64,000 bases of DNA from Nocardioides stalactiti (GTDB lineage: Bacteria; Actinomycetota; Actinomycetes; Propionibacteriales; Nocardioidaceae). The notes under the pieces were generated by a model, which was not told the DNA's origin, searched no databases, and saw only the letters and a program-made list of their open reading frames with translations. A program made the position numbers and the translations under genes. This document shows positions 25,856 to 35,300 of this stretch, one piece after another (position 1 is the stretch's first letter; every line of letters starts with the position of its first letter). The stretch spans positions 16,569 to 80,568 of the forward strand of contig NZ_JACEFC010000003.1 in NCBI RefSeq assembly GCF_014180715.1, given 5' to 3'.

Positions 25856-28800
25856 TGAGATCGCAACGCGGTTCAAGCCAACGCAAGACCTGGACAGCCG
25901 CCGCACCGGGCCGCCTGGCCCGACTCTGCTCAGCCGGAATTCGCTTCCCGCGGCTGGTGGTCCTCGGCTGGCTGATCGCGGCTGTCGCAGTAACGGTTGC
26001 GGTGCCATCGCTTCCATCGGTGGTGGAGCGAAGCAGTTCGGCGTTTCTGCCGGAGGACGCCCCCACGTTGAACACGTTGCATCGGATGGATGAGGCGTTC
26101 GGTTCGGGGCGCACCGAGTCCTTCGTCTACGTCGTGTTCAGCAATAGCGACGGTCTGCGCGCGGCGGATGTCCGGGCCTACCGCAAGCTGGTGCGGGCGC
26201 TGCAGGCAGACGAGGTGCGGGTCTCTGACGTGCAGCACTTCGTCGGCAACAAGGACGCTCGGCGCCAATTGGTCAGCGACGACGGCGAGGCCGCGTACAT
26301 GGTGGTCGGGTTGACCAGTGGCGTGGGATCACCGGGCTCGGAGCGAGACGTGCACTGGCTTCGGGACGAGGTCGCCCAGGTGCCAGTGCCGCCTGGCACC
26401 ACTACACACGTGACCGGTGACGCGGCGATGATCACGGACCTGACGACGGAGGTCAATGCCGCGTCGGTGAGGATCACGGTGATCTCGGCTCTGCTGCTGA
26501 TCATGATCCTGCTGATCATCTACCGCCGGCTCACCACCGTGGTGATCACCGTGGTGACGATCGGGGTGGCGCTGGCCTGCGCTCGCGGGGTGCTCGCCTG
26601 GGCGGGTGAGCAGGGCTTGGCGCTGTCGACCTACACCGATGCGTTCGTCACCGCGATCGTGCTGGGCGCCGGCACCGACTATTGCGTGTTTCTGATCAGC
26701 CGGTTCCGGGAGGCCTACGGACGAAGCGACGACCCGATGGCGGCGGTTCGGGAGTCCGCGACCAGGGTGGGCCCAGCGTTGCTGGCCTCGGCCGGCACCG
26801 TTATCGTGGCTGCCTCGTGCCTTGGCTTCACCAAGCTGGCGATCTTCTCCACCACCGGTCCGCCGATGGCGATCTGTGTCGCGGTGACCGTCGCGGTGAG
26901 CCTGACCTTCACGCCTGCGTTGATGGTCTGGTTCGGGCCGCGGATCGGTCCCGCCCGGGCCCCGGCGCCGACCTCTGCGTGGTCGCGGGTCGGCCAGCTG
27001 GTGGCGCGGCGACCCGCTCGCGTGCTTCTGGTCGGCGCTGCTGTGCTGGTGGCGCTGGCCGCGTTCTTGCCCACCATGGTGATCTCCTATGACCAGCGCA
27101 ACTCCCAGCCCGAGGGCACGCCGAGCAACCAGGGGCTGGAGGTGTTGGAGGAGCATTACCCCCGCAACGAGACCCTGCCTGACTACCTGCTGGTGGAATC
27201 GCCCCGGGACATGCGCAACCCCAAGGATCTGGCCGTGCTCAACGAGCTCAGTCGCGAGGTAGCCAAGGTGGACGGGGTCACCGGCGTGCGCAGCATCACC
27301 CAGCCGGCCGGAAAGCCGCTCAAGCCGGCTTCGATCGCCCGGCAGCTCAAGAGACTCGCCGAGGGGTTCGGCCGAGCCAGCGATGGCCTGGAGGAAGGAC
27401 AACCCGGGCTGGAACGCCTCTCCTCGGGCAGCACCCAGCTTGCCGATGCGATCGATCAAGTCGCCGGGGGCGCCGATCGTGCTCGCGACGGTGTCAACAG
27501 GCTGGTGGATGGCACCACCGACCTCGCCGGGGGACTCGGCCGCGCCGCGGAGAACACGGAGAGCGCGGCACAGGGCGCACGCCGACTCCAACGGGGCGCC
27601 GCGACCTTGGCGACAGGGCTCCAGACCGCCCACGACCAAGTCAGTGTCGCCGTGGACGGGATAGGCATGATCGTGCAAGCGCTCAACCGTGACCTGCTCT
27701 GCACCGCCGACCCGGTCTGTCACCGAGCGCGCGAAGGGCTAACTGAGATCCACCGCGGCCTGAAGAACGAACTGCTTCCCGGCTTGCAGAAGGCAGCGGA
27801 CGGCGCAGCACGCATCGCGAGCGGTCAAGGACGGCTGGCCGAAGGCCTCGACCGTCTCGCCGCCGGGTTGGACCAGGCCCAGCGCGGTGCCGACCGGATC
27901 GCCGGCGGGCAGCGGCTCCTGCGCACCAGGCTGGGACAGATGGCAGACGGCACCTCGCAGATCGCCGACAACGCCGACGCCTTCGCGCCCGGCATCGAAG
28001 AGCTCATCGACCAGACCAGCCGGCTCACCGAGAACCTGCGACGCTCGGAGTCCTACCTGAACAGAGTGAATCGCCAGGCCGACAGCCCCGAGGCCGGAGG
28101 CTTCTACCTGCCCGCGAGCGCCTTGCGAGACGAACGGTTCGCCTACGCGCGTGAAGTGTTCCTGAGCCCCGACGGCCGCGTGGCACGAATCCAGGTCACC
28201 GGCGACACGGATCCCTTGAGCCCGGACGGGCTACGCCGCTTCGAGGAAGTGCAGGAGACGGCCGAAACCGCGCTAGACCAGACGCGTCTTGCCGATGCCA
28301 CCGTCAGCGGCACCGGCGCCGCCGGTCTCGGCGCCGACCTGAACCGCTACCTGCTCGACGACGCCAAACTCGTCCTCATGGCAGTGCTCCTGGTCGTCCT
28401 CCTCGTCCTCATCATCACCCTGAGGTCACTCGCCGCCCCCTTGTACCTGCTCGTCTCGGTGGCTCTGTCCTGCGCGGCAGCACTCGGCCTAACCACCCTG
28501 GTCTTCCAGAGCCTCCTCGGCCACGACATCCAGTTCGCCGTACCCGTGATCACCTTCGTGCTACTCGTAGCCGTCGGCGCCGACTACAACATCTTGCTGA
28601 TGAGCCGCATGCGCGAGAACGGCACCACCCTGACCCGCGCCAAAGTTGCCGAAGCCGTCACCCTCACCGGCCCAGTGATCACCTCCGCAGGCATCATCTT
28701 CGCCAGCACCTTCATCGCCATCCTCACCTCACCAGTCATCACTCTCGCCCAGACCGGCTTCGCCGTCGCCACCGGACTGCTGCTCGACACCTTCGTGGTC

Positions 28801-28917
28801 CGCAGCCTCATCGTCCCCGCCTGCGCCGCACTACTCGAGAACCACAACTGGTGGCCGGCCTCCGCGACCCGGCGCCGCGGATCAACCACGACGGCACCAT
28901 CCCCTGCAGCGTCCTGA
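25855..28917 (+). CDS. MMPL/RND-type membrane transporter
   Basis: 1020 aa. A first transmembrane helix lies near 35-55, a periplasmic domain follows, then a five-helix bundle (about 203-365), a second large soluble part, and a last bundle (about 837-990). The duplicated plan with GAGTDYCVFL and GADYNILLMSR is typical of MMPL lipid transporters. Residues about 490-740 are an unusual Ala/Gly-rich series of heptad-like segments (LADAIDQVAGGADRAR and similar) predicted to form coiled coils. It would export or flop a lipid or toxic hydrophobic compound. It is coupled to the TetR gene. Confidence 0.9.
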   Translation: MRSQRGSSQRKTWTAAAPGRLARLCSAGIRFPRLVVLGWLIAAVAVTVAVPSLPSVVERSSSAFLPEDAPTLNTLHRMDEAFGSGRTESFVYVVFSNSDGLRAADVRAYRKLVRALQADEVRVSDVQHFVGNKDARRQLVSDDGEAAYMVVGLTSGVGSPGSERDVHWLRDEVAQVPVPPGTTTHVTGDAAMITDLTTEVNAASVRITVISALLLIMILLIIYRRLTTVVITVVTIGVALACARGVLAWAGEQGLALSTYTDAFVTAIVLGAGTDYCVFLISRFREAYGRSDDPMAAVRESATRVGPALLASAGTVIVAASCLGFTKLAIFSTTGPPMAICVAVTVAVSLTFTPALMVWFGPRIGPARAPAPTSAWSRVGQLVARRPARVLLVGAAVLVALAAFLPTMVISYDQRNSQPEGTPSNQGLEVLEEHYPRNETLPDYLLVESPRDMRNPKDLAVLNELSREVAKVDGVTGVRSITQPAGKPLKPASIARQLKRLAEGFGRASDGLEEGQPGLERLSSGSTQLADAIDQVAGGADRARDGVNRLVDGTTDLAGGLGRAAENTESAAQGARRLQRGAATLATGLQTAHDQVSVAVDGIGMIVQALNRDLLCTADPVCHRAREGLTEIHRGLKNELLPGLQKAADGAARIASGQGRLAEGLDRLAAGLDQAQRGADRIAGGQRLLRTRLGQMADGTSQIADNADAFAPGIEELIDQTSRLTENLRRSESYLNRVNRQADSPEAGGFYLPASALRDERFAYAREVFLSPDGRVARIQVTGDTDPLSPDGLRRFEEVQETAETALDQTRLADATVSGTGAAGLGADLNRYLLDDAKLVLMAVLLVVLLVLIITLRSLAAPLYLLVSVALSCAAALGLTTLVFQSLLGHDIQFAVPVITFVLLVAVGADYNILLMSRMRENGTTLTRAKVAEAVTLTGPVITSAGIIFASTFIAILTSPVITLAQTGFAVATGLLLDTFVVRSLIVPACAALLENHNWWPASATRRRGSTTTAPSPAAS

Positions 28918-29330
28918 CCCCGGCCCGAAGCCCGAGCCCGGCACTTCCGGGTAGTCGAGCACGACTGCGACAAGAGAGGTTCTCCAACCTGATCGGGATG
29001 AGACGTCGTCGCCGGCTCCAGCCCGGGTGGAACACCAGAACGAGGAGGTCCCATCGCGAGGCGGACCTGTCATGAGCCACAGCGAGGGGCGCAGTCCCCG
29101 CGGTGGGCATGCTTCTGATCAAGCCATTGCTGTGGGCCAGGGTCGGCGCCGGCATCCACCCGGCATCCGCTGGACAGGTCCGGGCCTTGACACCCCGAGG
29201 GATCAGGCGATTCAGGAGTCACAACGAGCGCCGAGTAGCCGGCGCAAACCCTGCCAGCCAGCGCCAGGCCAGCCACGTTGAAGACCTACATGCGGTTCAG
29301 TGGCTGACATAGACAATCTTGTCGAGATTT
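28918..29330. other. Intergenic stretch with no supported feature
   Basis: Between the convergent exporter and TetR genes. Open frames here are short and have no family resemblance, and no clear hairpin or RNA was seen. Confidence 0.5.
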
Positions 29331-29933
29331 CTACGACCTGAGTCCGAGGTACCTCAGCGCCACTTCAGTGATCTGGCGGCCCGTGGTGTTCATGTCGGCG
29401 TTCGGGAGGGCAAGGTGGCTCACGGTGAGCCGAACCAGCGCATCGGCAGCGTCATCGACGTCCGTCCGGTCGAGCTCGGGAAAGCTCTCCATGAACCACC
29501 CGACGAGCACCTCCGTGGATCGTTCGAGCAGCGTGAACGAGGTAGTCAGGAGGGGCAGGACGCCGAGCGGTTGATCCGTCGCGTCACGATGTGAGATCAA
29601 GACCGCCTTCAGCAGGGGGCTTCGCTCAGCCTCGCTGAGCGTGAACTGGACAGCGGCGGAGATGCCGGCGGCCGCGTCGGATCTGTGGCGTTCCAGTTCG
29701 AGGTGGATCCCTGCCAGAAATCTGTCGGCCTCGCGCAGCAACAGTGCGTCGCCCAGACTGGCCTTGTCACCGAAAACCTTGTAGAGCAGCGCCCTCGACG
29801 CGCCGGCGCGCTCGGCGATCTCGCTCATCCGGACCTTGTCCCAGCCCTTGGCGACTGCGAGCTCATACGCCGATTCGAGGATCAAGCCGCGGACGTGCCG
29901 TCGATAGGACTCTCGGACGCTCGGACGATCCAC
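29331..29933 (-). CDS. TetR-family transcriptional regulator
   Basis: 200 aa from GTG 29933. The HTH region is MSEIAERAGASRALLYKVFGDK (about 37-58), followed by a helical C-terminal domain. No strong ribosome-binding site precedes the GTG, so the mRNA could be leaderless. It diverges from the BtrH-transglutaminase pair and is the probable regulator of that operon. Confidence 0.88.
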   Translation of the reverse strand: MDRPSVRESYRRHVRGLILESAYELAVAKGWDKVRMSEIAERAGASRALLYKVFGDKASLGDALLLREADRFLAGIHLELERHRSDAAAGISAAVQFTLSEAERSPLLKAVLISHRDATDQPLGVLPLLTTSFTLLERSTEVLVGWFMESFPELDRTDVDDAADALVRLTVSHLALPNADMNTTGRQITEVALRYLGLRS

Positions 29934-30132
29934 CCGGACAGCGTAATGGATCCTGTTTCATTCATGACGTGTGTCACGGACGGAGTCGCTGGCCACGATC
30001 GCGAATCAACGGGGGCGCACGGGCACGCAACGTCGAGGGGGTACAGAATTCCGATGTCGTCTACAATGAAGGCACTGAGCACCGTATTGTTGCGGTGCGT
30101 TGCCAACTCGGTTGACAGCATGGGGGAACGAG

Positions 30133-31215
30133 ATGACGTCCGCACGTGGCTCGATCATCACGCCCTATCCGCATCGGATGGGCGGTCACTGCGGGTCAGG
30201 TGCCTTGCGTGACTTGATGCACTGGGCTGGATTGGGGTGGGGCGAACCTCCAAGCGAGGGCATGGTCTTCGCGCTGGGAGGGGCGCTCGACATCGCCTAT
30301 GCACGTACCGGCGAGATGGTGCCACCGATCTATCTCGTCGGCCGAGGAGGCGATCTCGAGGTCGATCTGCCGAAGCGGCTTGGAGCAACGGTCTCGATGC
30401 ATTCCACAGATGATGCCGACCTCGGCTGGACCTGGGTGCGCGACCGCATCGACGACGGCCAGCCGGTCATGGCGTGGGGGGACATCGGCGAACTCCCCTA
30501 CCTCCGCGTCCGCCTGCAGATGAGCCGTCACGACATCGTGATCATCGGGTACGACAACGACCGCCGGATCGCGTTCGTCGTGGACAACGACCGCGAGGAA
30601 GTCCAAGAGGTCCCCTACGACGCATTGGCACGCGCACGTGCATCGACGTCCTTCCCCGTGCCGACCAGGCACACCCTCTACGACATCGCCTGGCCCGCCG
30701 CCGTGCCTCCGCTCCAAGAGGTCGCTGGAGACGCCTTCGCTCAGGCAGCCGCGACCATGCGCGGCTCGTCCGGCTCCGTCATCGCAGCTGTCGACACTGG
30801 CATGGTGGGGGCCAGGGGTCTCGAAGCGGCGCAACTGTTCGCCTCTGACATCCTGACCTGGCGCCAGCTTTTCGCCAACGACGAGCTCCATGTCGTGCTG
30901 CTCGGACTGGGAGCCTTCATCGAGAAGGCCGGCACCGGAGGGGGCCTGTTCCGGCGGCTCCTGGCGAGCGGTTCCGCGGAGATCGCCGAGCACCTAGGTA
31001 ATCGCGACGTGAACCACCTGGCGACGGCAGCCAGGAACTGCGCGCGGGCATGGACCGAGGTGGCGCACCTGGCCTGGAGCAAGGATTGCTCCGTCGATGA
31101 GCGGTGGAGGGACGCCGGCTCTGCGGCCCAGGTGTTGCCGGGCTTGGAGTCAGCGTTGGCGGAGGCGTTGGACGCCGCCGCGCTCTCGTTGCAACGGGCG
31201 AGGTTGTCGCGGTGA
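30133..31215 (+). CDS. BtrH-like / DUF4872 family protein
   Basis: 360 aa; GGGGGA before ATG 30133 decides the start. The N-terminus HRMGGHCGSGALRDLMHW places a likely nucleophile at Cys20, as in BtrH N-terminal domains, and Asp-rich strands with HDIVIIGYDNDRRIAFVVDND follow. BtrH transfers an acyl group in butirosin synthesis; this family otherwise has no settled role. The C-terminal half (about 200-360) is helical and unannotated. It is coupled by GTGA to a transglutaminase-like gene, so the two cysteine enzymes probably act together. Confidence 0.75.
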   Translation: MTSARGSIITPYPHRMGGHCGSGALRDLMHWAGLGWGEPPSEGMVFALGGALDIAYARTGEMVPPIYLVGRGGDLEVDLPKRLGATVSMHSTDDADLGWTWVRDRIDDGQPVMAWGDIGELPYLRVRLQMSRHDIVIIGYDNDRRIAFVVDNDREEVQEVPYDALARARASTSFPVPTRHTLYDIAWPAAVPPLQEVAGDAFAQAAATMRGSSGSVIAAVDTGMVGARGLEAAQLFASDILTWRQLFANDELHVVLLGLGAFIEKAGTGGGLFRRLLASGSAEIAEHLGNRDVNHLATAARNCARAWTEVAHLAWSKDCSVDERWRDAGSAAQVLPGLESALAEALDAAALSLQRARLSR

Positions 31216-31871
31216 CCCTTCCGCCACCTGAAAGCATCCAGCCAAGCGCGTACGTCGACAGCGATCATCCGGCGGTCGTCGATTTCGCCCGCTCGGTGAC
31301 CTCGGGCGCGTCCGATGACCGCGAACGCGCAAGTCGGCTGTTCGCAGCCGTGCGGGACCGCCTCCGCTACGACCCGTATAGCCTCTCGGCAGATCCCGAG
31401 CAGTACCGCGCGAGCGCCATCCTGACCTCAGAGTCGGCGTGGTGCGTCCCGAAGGCCGTCGCATTGGCGGCGGCGGCGCGCGCGGTCGAGATCCCTGCGA
31501 TGTTGGGCTTCTCCGATGTTCGCAACCACCTTTCCAGTCCCAAGCTCCTCACGTTGATGGGCACGGACTTGTTCGTCTATCACGGCTGGGTGCAGATGTA
31601 CGTCGGGGGTCAGTGGCGCAAGGCCTCACCGGCGTTCAACGGCGAGCTGTGCCAACGGTTCGGCGTCGCACCACTCGAGTTCGACGGCACGAAGGACGCC
31701 CTCCTGCACCAGTACGACGGCGCGGGCCGCAGGCACATGGAGTACGTGCGAGAGCGAGGCGTCTTCGCCGACCTCCCCTTCACCGAAGTCATGGAAGCCC
31801 TTCGGGCGACGTATGGGGGCATGCTCTACCCGAGGGGCGAGGATGACACCTTCTCGCCCGTCGAAGGCTGA
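31212..31871 (+). CDS. Transglutaminase-like cysteine enzyme
   Basis: 219 aa from GTG 31212. The core has Cys78 (SAWCVPKA) and His124 (YHGWVQMYVGGQW). The third catalytic position, usually Asp in a DPT motif, is replaced by KASPAFN, where Ser139 or Asn143 could serve. The fold covers peptidases, amidases and acyl transferases. It follows the BtrH-like gene with a 4-nt overlap and converges on a PlsC-like gene. The substrate is unknown. Confidence 0.75.
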   Translation: MTLPPPESIQPSAYVDSDHPAVVDFARSVTSGASDDRERASRLFAAVRDRLRYDPYSLSADPEQYRASAILTSESAWCVPKAVALAAAARAVEIPAMLGFSDVRNHLSSPKLLTLMGTDLFVYHGWVQMYVGGQWRKASPAFNGELCQRFGVAPLEFDGTKDALLHQYDGAGRRHMEYVRERGVFADLPFTEVMEALRATYGGMLYPRGEDDTFSPVEG

Positions 31872-31897
31872 CACCACGCCCCCGCGGAGGTTGCGTT

Positions 31898-32716
31898 CTA
31901 CACCTCCGGCGGCGATGGTTCGCTGGGTTCTGCGGGCCTCAACCGAACGGGCGGACCCTCGCCGCGCACCCGCTCCAACATGCCCACGATTGCCTCGAAG
32001 AGTCGGCGCGTGCCCTCACTGGCCGCCTCGTGCACTGAGCCACCCCCGCGAAGATCATCCAGGTCGACCGGCGGGCCGATCTCGATCAGCACTCGCGGAC
32101 GGCGCAAGGGGTGCGGACGCTTGCTGTAGGCCGGCAGCAGTTCCTGCGCTCCCCACTGAGCCACCGGGAGAAGCGGCGCGCCCGACTCCAAGGCCAAACG
32201 CGCTGCGCCGTTCTTCATAGCCATGGGCCATCCATCGTCGGCCTTCGTAATCGACCCCTCGGGATAGACCAGGACCACTCGGCCGCTGCGGACGGCGGCG
32301 AGTGCAGCGTCGTACCCCTGACGACCTTCCTCTCGATCGACCGCGATATGACCAGCCGACCGGAACCACCAGCCAACTAGCCGACGATCGAAGAGGGCCG
32401 ACTTGGCGAGAAACGCCGGGACACGGCGCTGGGCCAGGACCATCTCACTCAGCAACAGCGGGTCGACGTGCGAGACGTGATTAGCAGCAAGGATCACGCC
32501 GCCGGACCCGGGTAGCAGCTCCGTACCTCTCCAATCTCGTCGCCGCACCACCACGAGTATTGGCTTGATCACGGTGATCGCCACCCACCACGGCACGCCA
32601 CGACGTTCCTTGTCATGCCCATGGGGACCATGCGCAGCCACGGCCTTCCGGGACCGAACGGAATCACCATGGACCGGCATGAGCAGATCATAGACATACT
32701 CCGATGTAATGTTCAC
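31898..32716 (-). CDS. PlsC-type 1-acyl-glycerol-3-phosphate acyltransferase
   Basis: 272 aa. The catalytic HX4D is NHVSHVD (His80, Asp85). The later acyltransferase motifs are visible as VYPEGSI (about 154-160) and LPVAQWGAQ. A hydrophobic stretch (WWVAITVIKPILVVV, about 43-57) may anchor it to the membrane. It would acylate lysophosphatidate or a similar acceptor. GTG 32716 gives the longest form but has poor ribosome-binding context; ATG 32680 is possible. It stands alone on the minus strand among plus-strand genes. Confidence 0.85.
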   Translation of the reverse strand: MNITSEYVYDLLMPVHGDSVRSRKAVAAHGPHGHDKERRGVPWWVAITVIKPILVVVRRRDWRGTELLPGSGGVILAANHVSHVDPLLLSEMVLAQRRVPAFLAKSALFDRRLVGWWFRSAGHIAVDREEGRQGYDAALAAVRSGRVVLVYPEGSITKADDGWPMAMKNGAARLALESGAPLLPVAQWGAQELLPAYSKRPHPLRRPRVLIEIGPPVDLDDLRGGGSVHEAASEGTRRLFEAIVGMLERVRGEGPPVRLRPAEPSEPSPPEV

Positions 32717-32906
32717 CTCGTTGACAAACCTGACCCTTCTGTTTCACATTGGCCCTGTCCGCTCGCCCCCTGGTCCGACGTGCTCTGGAGCAGGATCGAC
32801 GTGCCGGATCGGGTGATGAGGATGCGTCCGCTGGTTCTTACCGGACCACGTTCGACGGGCGGTCTTCTGCCTCGCTCGCAACCACTACCGACGAGGATGA
32901 CAACCA

Positions 32907-33446
32907 GTGCCTGACCTTCCCCAGCAGCAGTGCCTCCTCCCAGGCTCGACAAGTGCGAACGGCACGGACCTCGACAGCTGGGTTCGCCTCATGAAGGACA
33001 CCTCGCCGGCAGCCGAAGGCGAGCTCCTCCCTCCGCACTCCGCTACATGCGCCGGGTGCGGACCCGACAACCCTGCTGGCCTAGGTCTTCGCGTCGAAAA
33101 CTCGGCAGCCGGTGTCCGCGCGGTCCACCGCTTCGACGATCGCCAGACTGGCGCACCCGGGATCGCGCACGGAGGCTTGGTCGCGGCGGCGTTCGACGAC
33201 CTGTTCGGATTCTTGCTCTACAGCGTGGGACAACTTGCCGTCACCCGGTCCCTCACCGTGGAATACCTCCGACCAGTCCGGCTCCACCAGGACTACGTGT
33301 TCACGGCTTCGATCAACGATCGATCTGGGCGACGACTCCACGTCGCCGCACAAGTGGATGCACCGGACGGCACCGTTCACGGAACAGCCAAGGCAACCTT
33401 CGTGACCGTCGATCGCTCGCACTTCTCGCCCCCGCCGGCCCCATGA
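32907..33446 (+). CDS. PaaI-like hotdog-fold thioesterase
   Basis: 179 aa. CAGCGPDNPAGLGL (about 48-61) and the IAHGGLVAAAFDDLFG helix (His88-Gly-Gly and Asp97) are hallmarks of hotdog thioesterases that hydrolyse acyl-CoA. An N-terminal 40-residue stretch is not conserved in the family, so translation may begin downstream of GTG 32907. It is coupled by ATGA to the P450 that follows. Confidence 0.82.
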   Translation: MPDLPQQQCLLPGSTSANGTDLDSWVRLMKDTSPAAEGELLPPHSATCAGCGPDNPAGLGLRVENSAAGVRAVHRFDDRQTGAPGIAHGGLVAAAFDDLFGFLLYSVGQLAVTRSLTVEYLRPVRLHQDYVFTASINDRSGRRLHVAAQVDAPDGTVHGTAKATFVTVDRSHFSPPPAP

Positions 33447-34648
33447 GCGAGACCGACCAGCTGCTTGCATCCGTGCTTCTGGACGACCACGGCGCTGCCG
33501 GTCCTTACCTGGGTTACGACAGGATCCGTACCACGGCCCCCGTCCTCATCGCTTCCAGCGGAACCGTGGTCCTCTCCAGTTGGCGCGCCTGCACTCAGGC
33601 ACTTCGCGACCCGCGCCTCGGCAAAGCCGACGAGTCACTCGGGTTTCAACTCAACCCCGTGCCGCCAGAGCTCCAACAGACCACGCTGTCCCGCCTGCGT
33701 CGCACCATGCTCTTCCAGAACCCGCCCCACCACACGCGCCTCCGCCGACTCGTCTCGGACGTCTTCACGCCGCGGCACGTAGCGGATCTGGAGGCGCGGG
33801 TCGCGTCCACGACAGACACGCTGCTCGACCAGATCGAGGAGAGGCAGGGCTGTGACATCGTGGCAGACCTTGCCCTGCCGCTGCCGGTAGCGGTGATCGG
33901 GGACCTGCTCGGAGTTCCCTCAGCCGACCGACTTGTCGCCGCACCTCTGGTTCGTCATCTCCTCATCCCTCTCGAGCCTGCTGCGGACGTCGCCGGCATG
34001 CAAGCCGCCGCACGTGCAGAGGCGCAACTAGCGGACTACTTCGGCGACCTACTGAACGAGAAGCGCAGGCGTCCGACAAACGACCTCCTGTCGCGCTTGG
34101 CCACGAATCGTGACACAGGCGCACTCGACCAAGAGGAATGCGTCGGCACCGCGATGCTGCTCTTCGCCGCAGGGTTCGAGACGACGACCAACCTCATCGC
34201 CAACGGAACCGCAGCGCTCCTTGACCATCCCGACCAGGCTGACCGCTGGCGGCGCAACCCTGATCTCTCGCTCACGGCGATCGATGAGCTGCTCCGATTC
34301 GATGCGCCCATCCAGACCGATGGCCGAACCGCGATGGAGGCAACCGACCTTGACGGTGTCCCCATCGCACCCGGAACTATGGTGCTGCTCCTCATCGGCG
34401 CCGCCAACCGTGACCCCGCACGGTTCGAAGATCCCCACCGACTCGATCTAGGCCGACCCGACAGCGGATCGCTCGCGTTCGGTGCCGGGATCCACTACTG
34501 CCTGGGCGCTCCTCTCGCACGGCTCGAGGGCCGATTGCTCTTCCCGCGCTTGCTCGCCCGCTTCCCCGCCCTGCGGGCGAGCGCGCCGGCACGATGGCGC
34601 CCCGGCCTCACCTTCCGCGGGCTGCTGGAGCTGCCCGTCGCGACGTGA
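33443..34648 (+). CDS. Cytochrome P450
   Basis: 401 aa from ATG 33443. The heme Cys353 is in FGAGIHYCLG, the I-helix motif is AGFETTTN, and DELLRFDAP holds ExxR. It is a soluble actinobacterial P450 of normal length. It is translationally coupled to a thioesterase. No ferredoxin is adjacent; the ferredoxin and reductase at 54.7-57.6 kb could serve it. Confidence 0.93.
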   Translation: MSETDQLLASVLLDDHGAAGPYLGYDRIRTTAPVLIASSGTVVLSSWRACTQALRDPRLGKADESLGFQLNPVPPELQQTTLSRLRRTMLFQNPPHHTRLRRLVSDVFTPRHVADLEARVASTTDTLLDQIEERQGCDIVADLALPLPVAVIGDLLGVPSADRLVAAPLVRHLLIPLEPAADVAGMQAAARAEAQLADYFGDLLNEKRRRPTNDLLSRLATNRDTGALDQEECVGTAMLLFAAGFETTTNLIANGTAALLDHPDQADRWRRNPDLSLTAIDELLRFDAPIQTDGRTAMEATDLDGVPIAPGTMVLLLIGAANRDPARFEDPHRLDLGRPDSGSLAFGAGIHYCLGAPLARLEGRLLFPRLLARFPALRASAPARWRPGLTFRGLLELPVAT

Positions 34649-34805
34649 TCACTTGACGGCCCCAAAGGACCAGCGGCCTGGAGGCGAGTGCCCGAAGATC
34701 ATCAGAGAGCTCGGGGAGTCCGACAACCGAACCACTCGGGCTCTGACGCCGGGACGCCTGCACGCGCGCACGGTCGGGGTGTTCTCCGGGGCGGTGGAGG
34801 CGGCG

Positions 34806-35300
34806 ATGACGAGGATCCAGGCGGCCAGCTGGACCGAGCAGCAGTCGATGCGCCCTGCTCAGCAGCCGTATCGCCGTCCCCAGGAACGCGCCCCGCGAGC
34901 TCGAGGGTCCGCGGCCGGCCGCATCGCTCGACCAGAAGAGCAGAGCTTGCTCGACCGAGCCCTCGACCAGCGCACCGGCGGCGGTCAGAGCGAGCTCTTC
35001 CACCGGCTGATCGACGACCAGCGCGTCCCCGACGAGGCGCGGATCATCAACGCCCTCTCCGACGTCTCCGCCTCACCTCTGGTGACGGTCCGCGACCGGT
35101 CCGCGACCCGGGGCCCCGGGAAGGTCCAGCTCGATAACGCCGCGTTGGTTGGCCCGACCGCCAACCTCGCGCTACCGGCGATGGAACCGGCCACCTACGT
35201 GTCGCATCTGCTCTCGCTGGGCCTGGTCGAGCAGGGACCGGAGCACGCCTCGATGAAGCAGGACTACGAGATCGTGATGGCCGAGACCAACGTCCTCTAG
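34806..35300 (+). pseudogene. Degraded DUF4393 (Abi-alpha-like) gene
   Basis: The stretch from about 34990 to 35300 encodes VPDEARIINALSD, a central LVGPTANLALP and YVSHLLSLGLVEQGPE, which follow the DUF4393 pattern. The part before 34990 is low-complexity and does not match. A TAG at 35298 and another at 35310 interrupt the same frame, which then continues as a different family (DUF445). I infer a decayed and partly fused gene. Confidence 0.6.
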
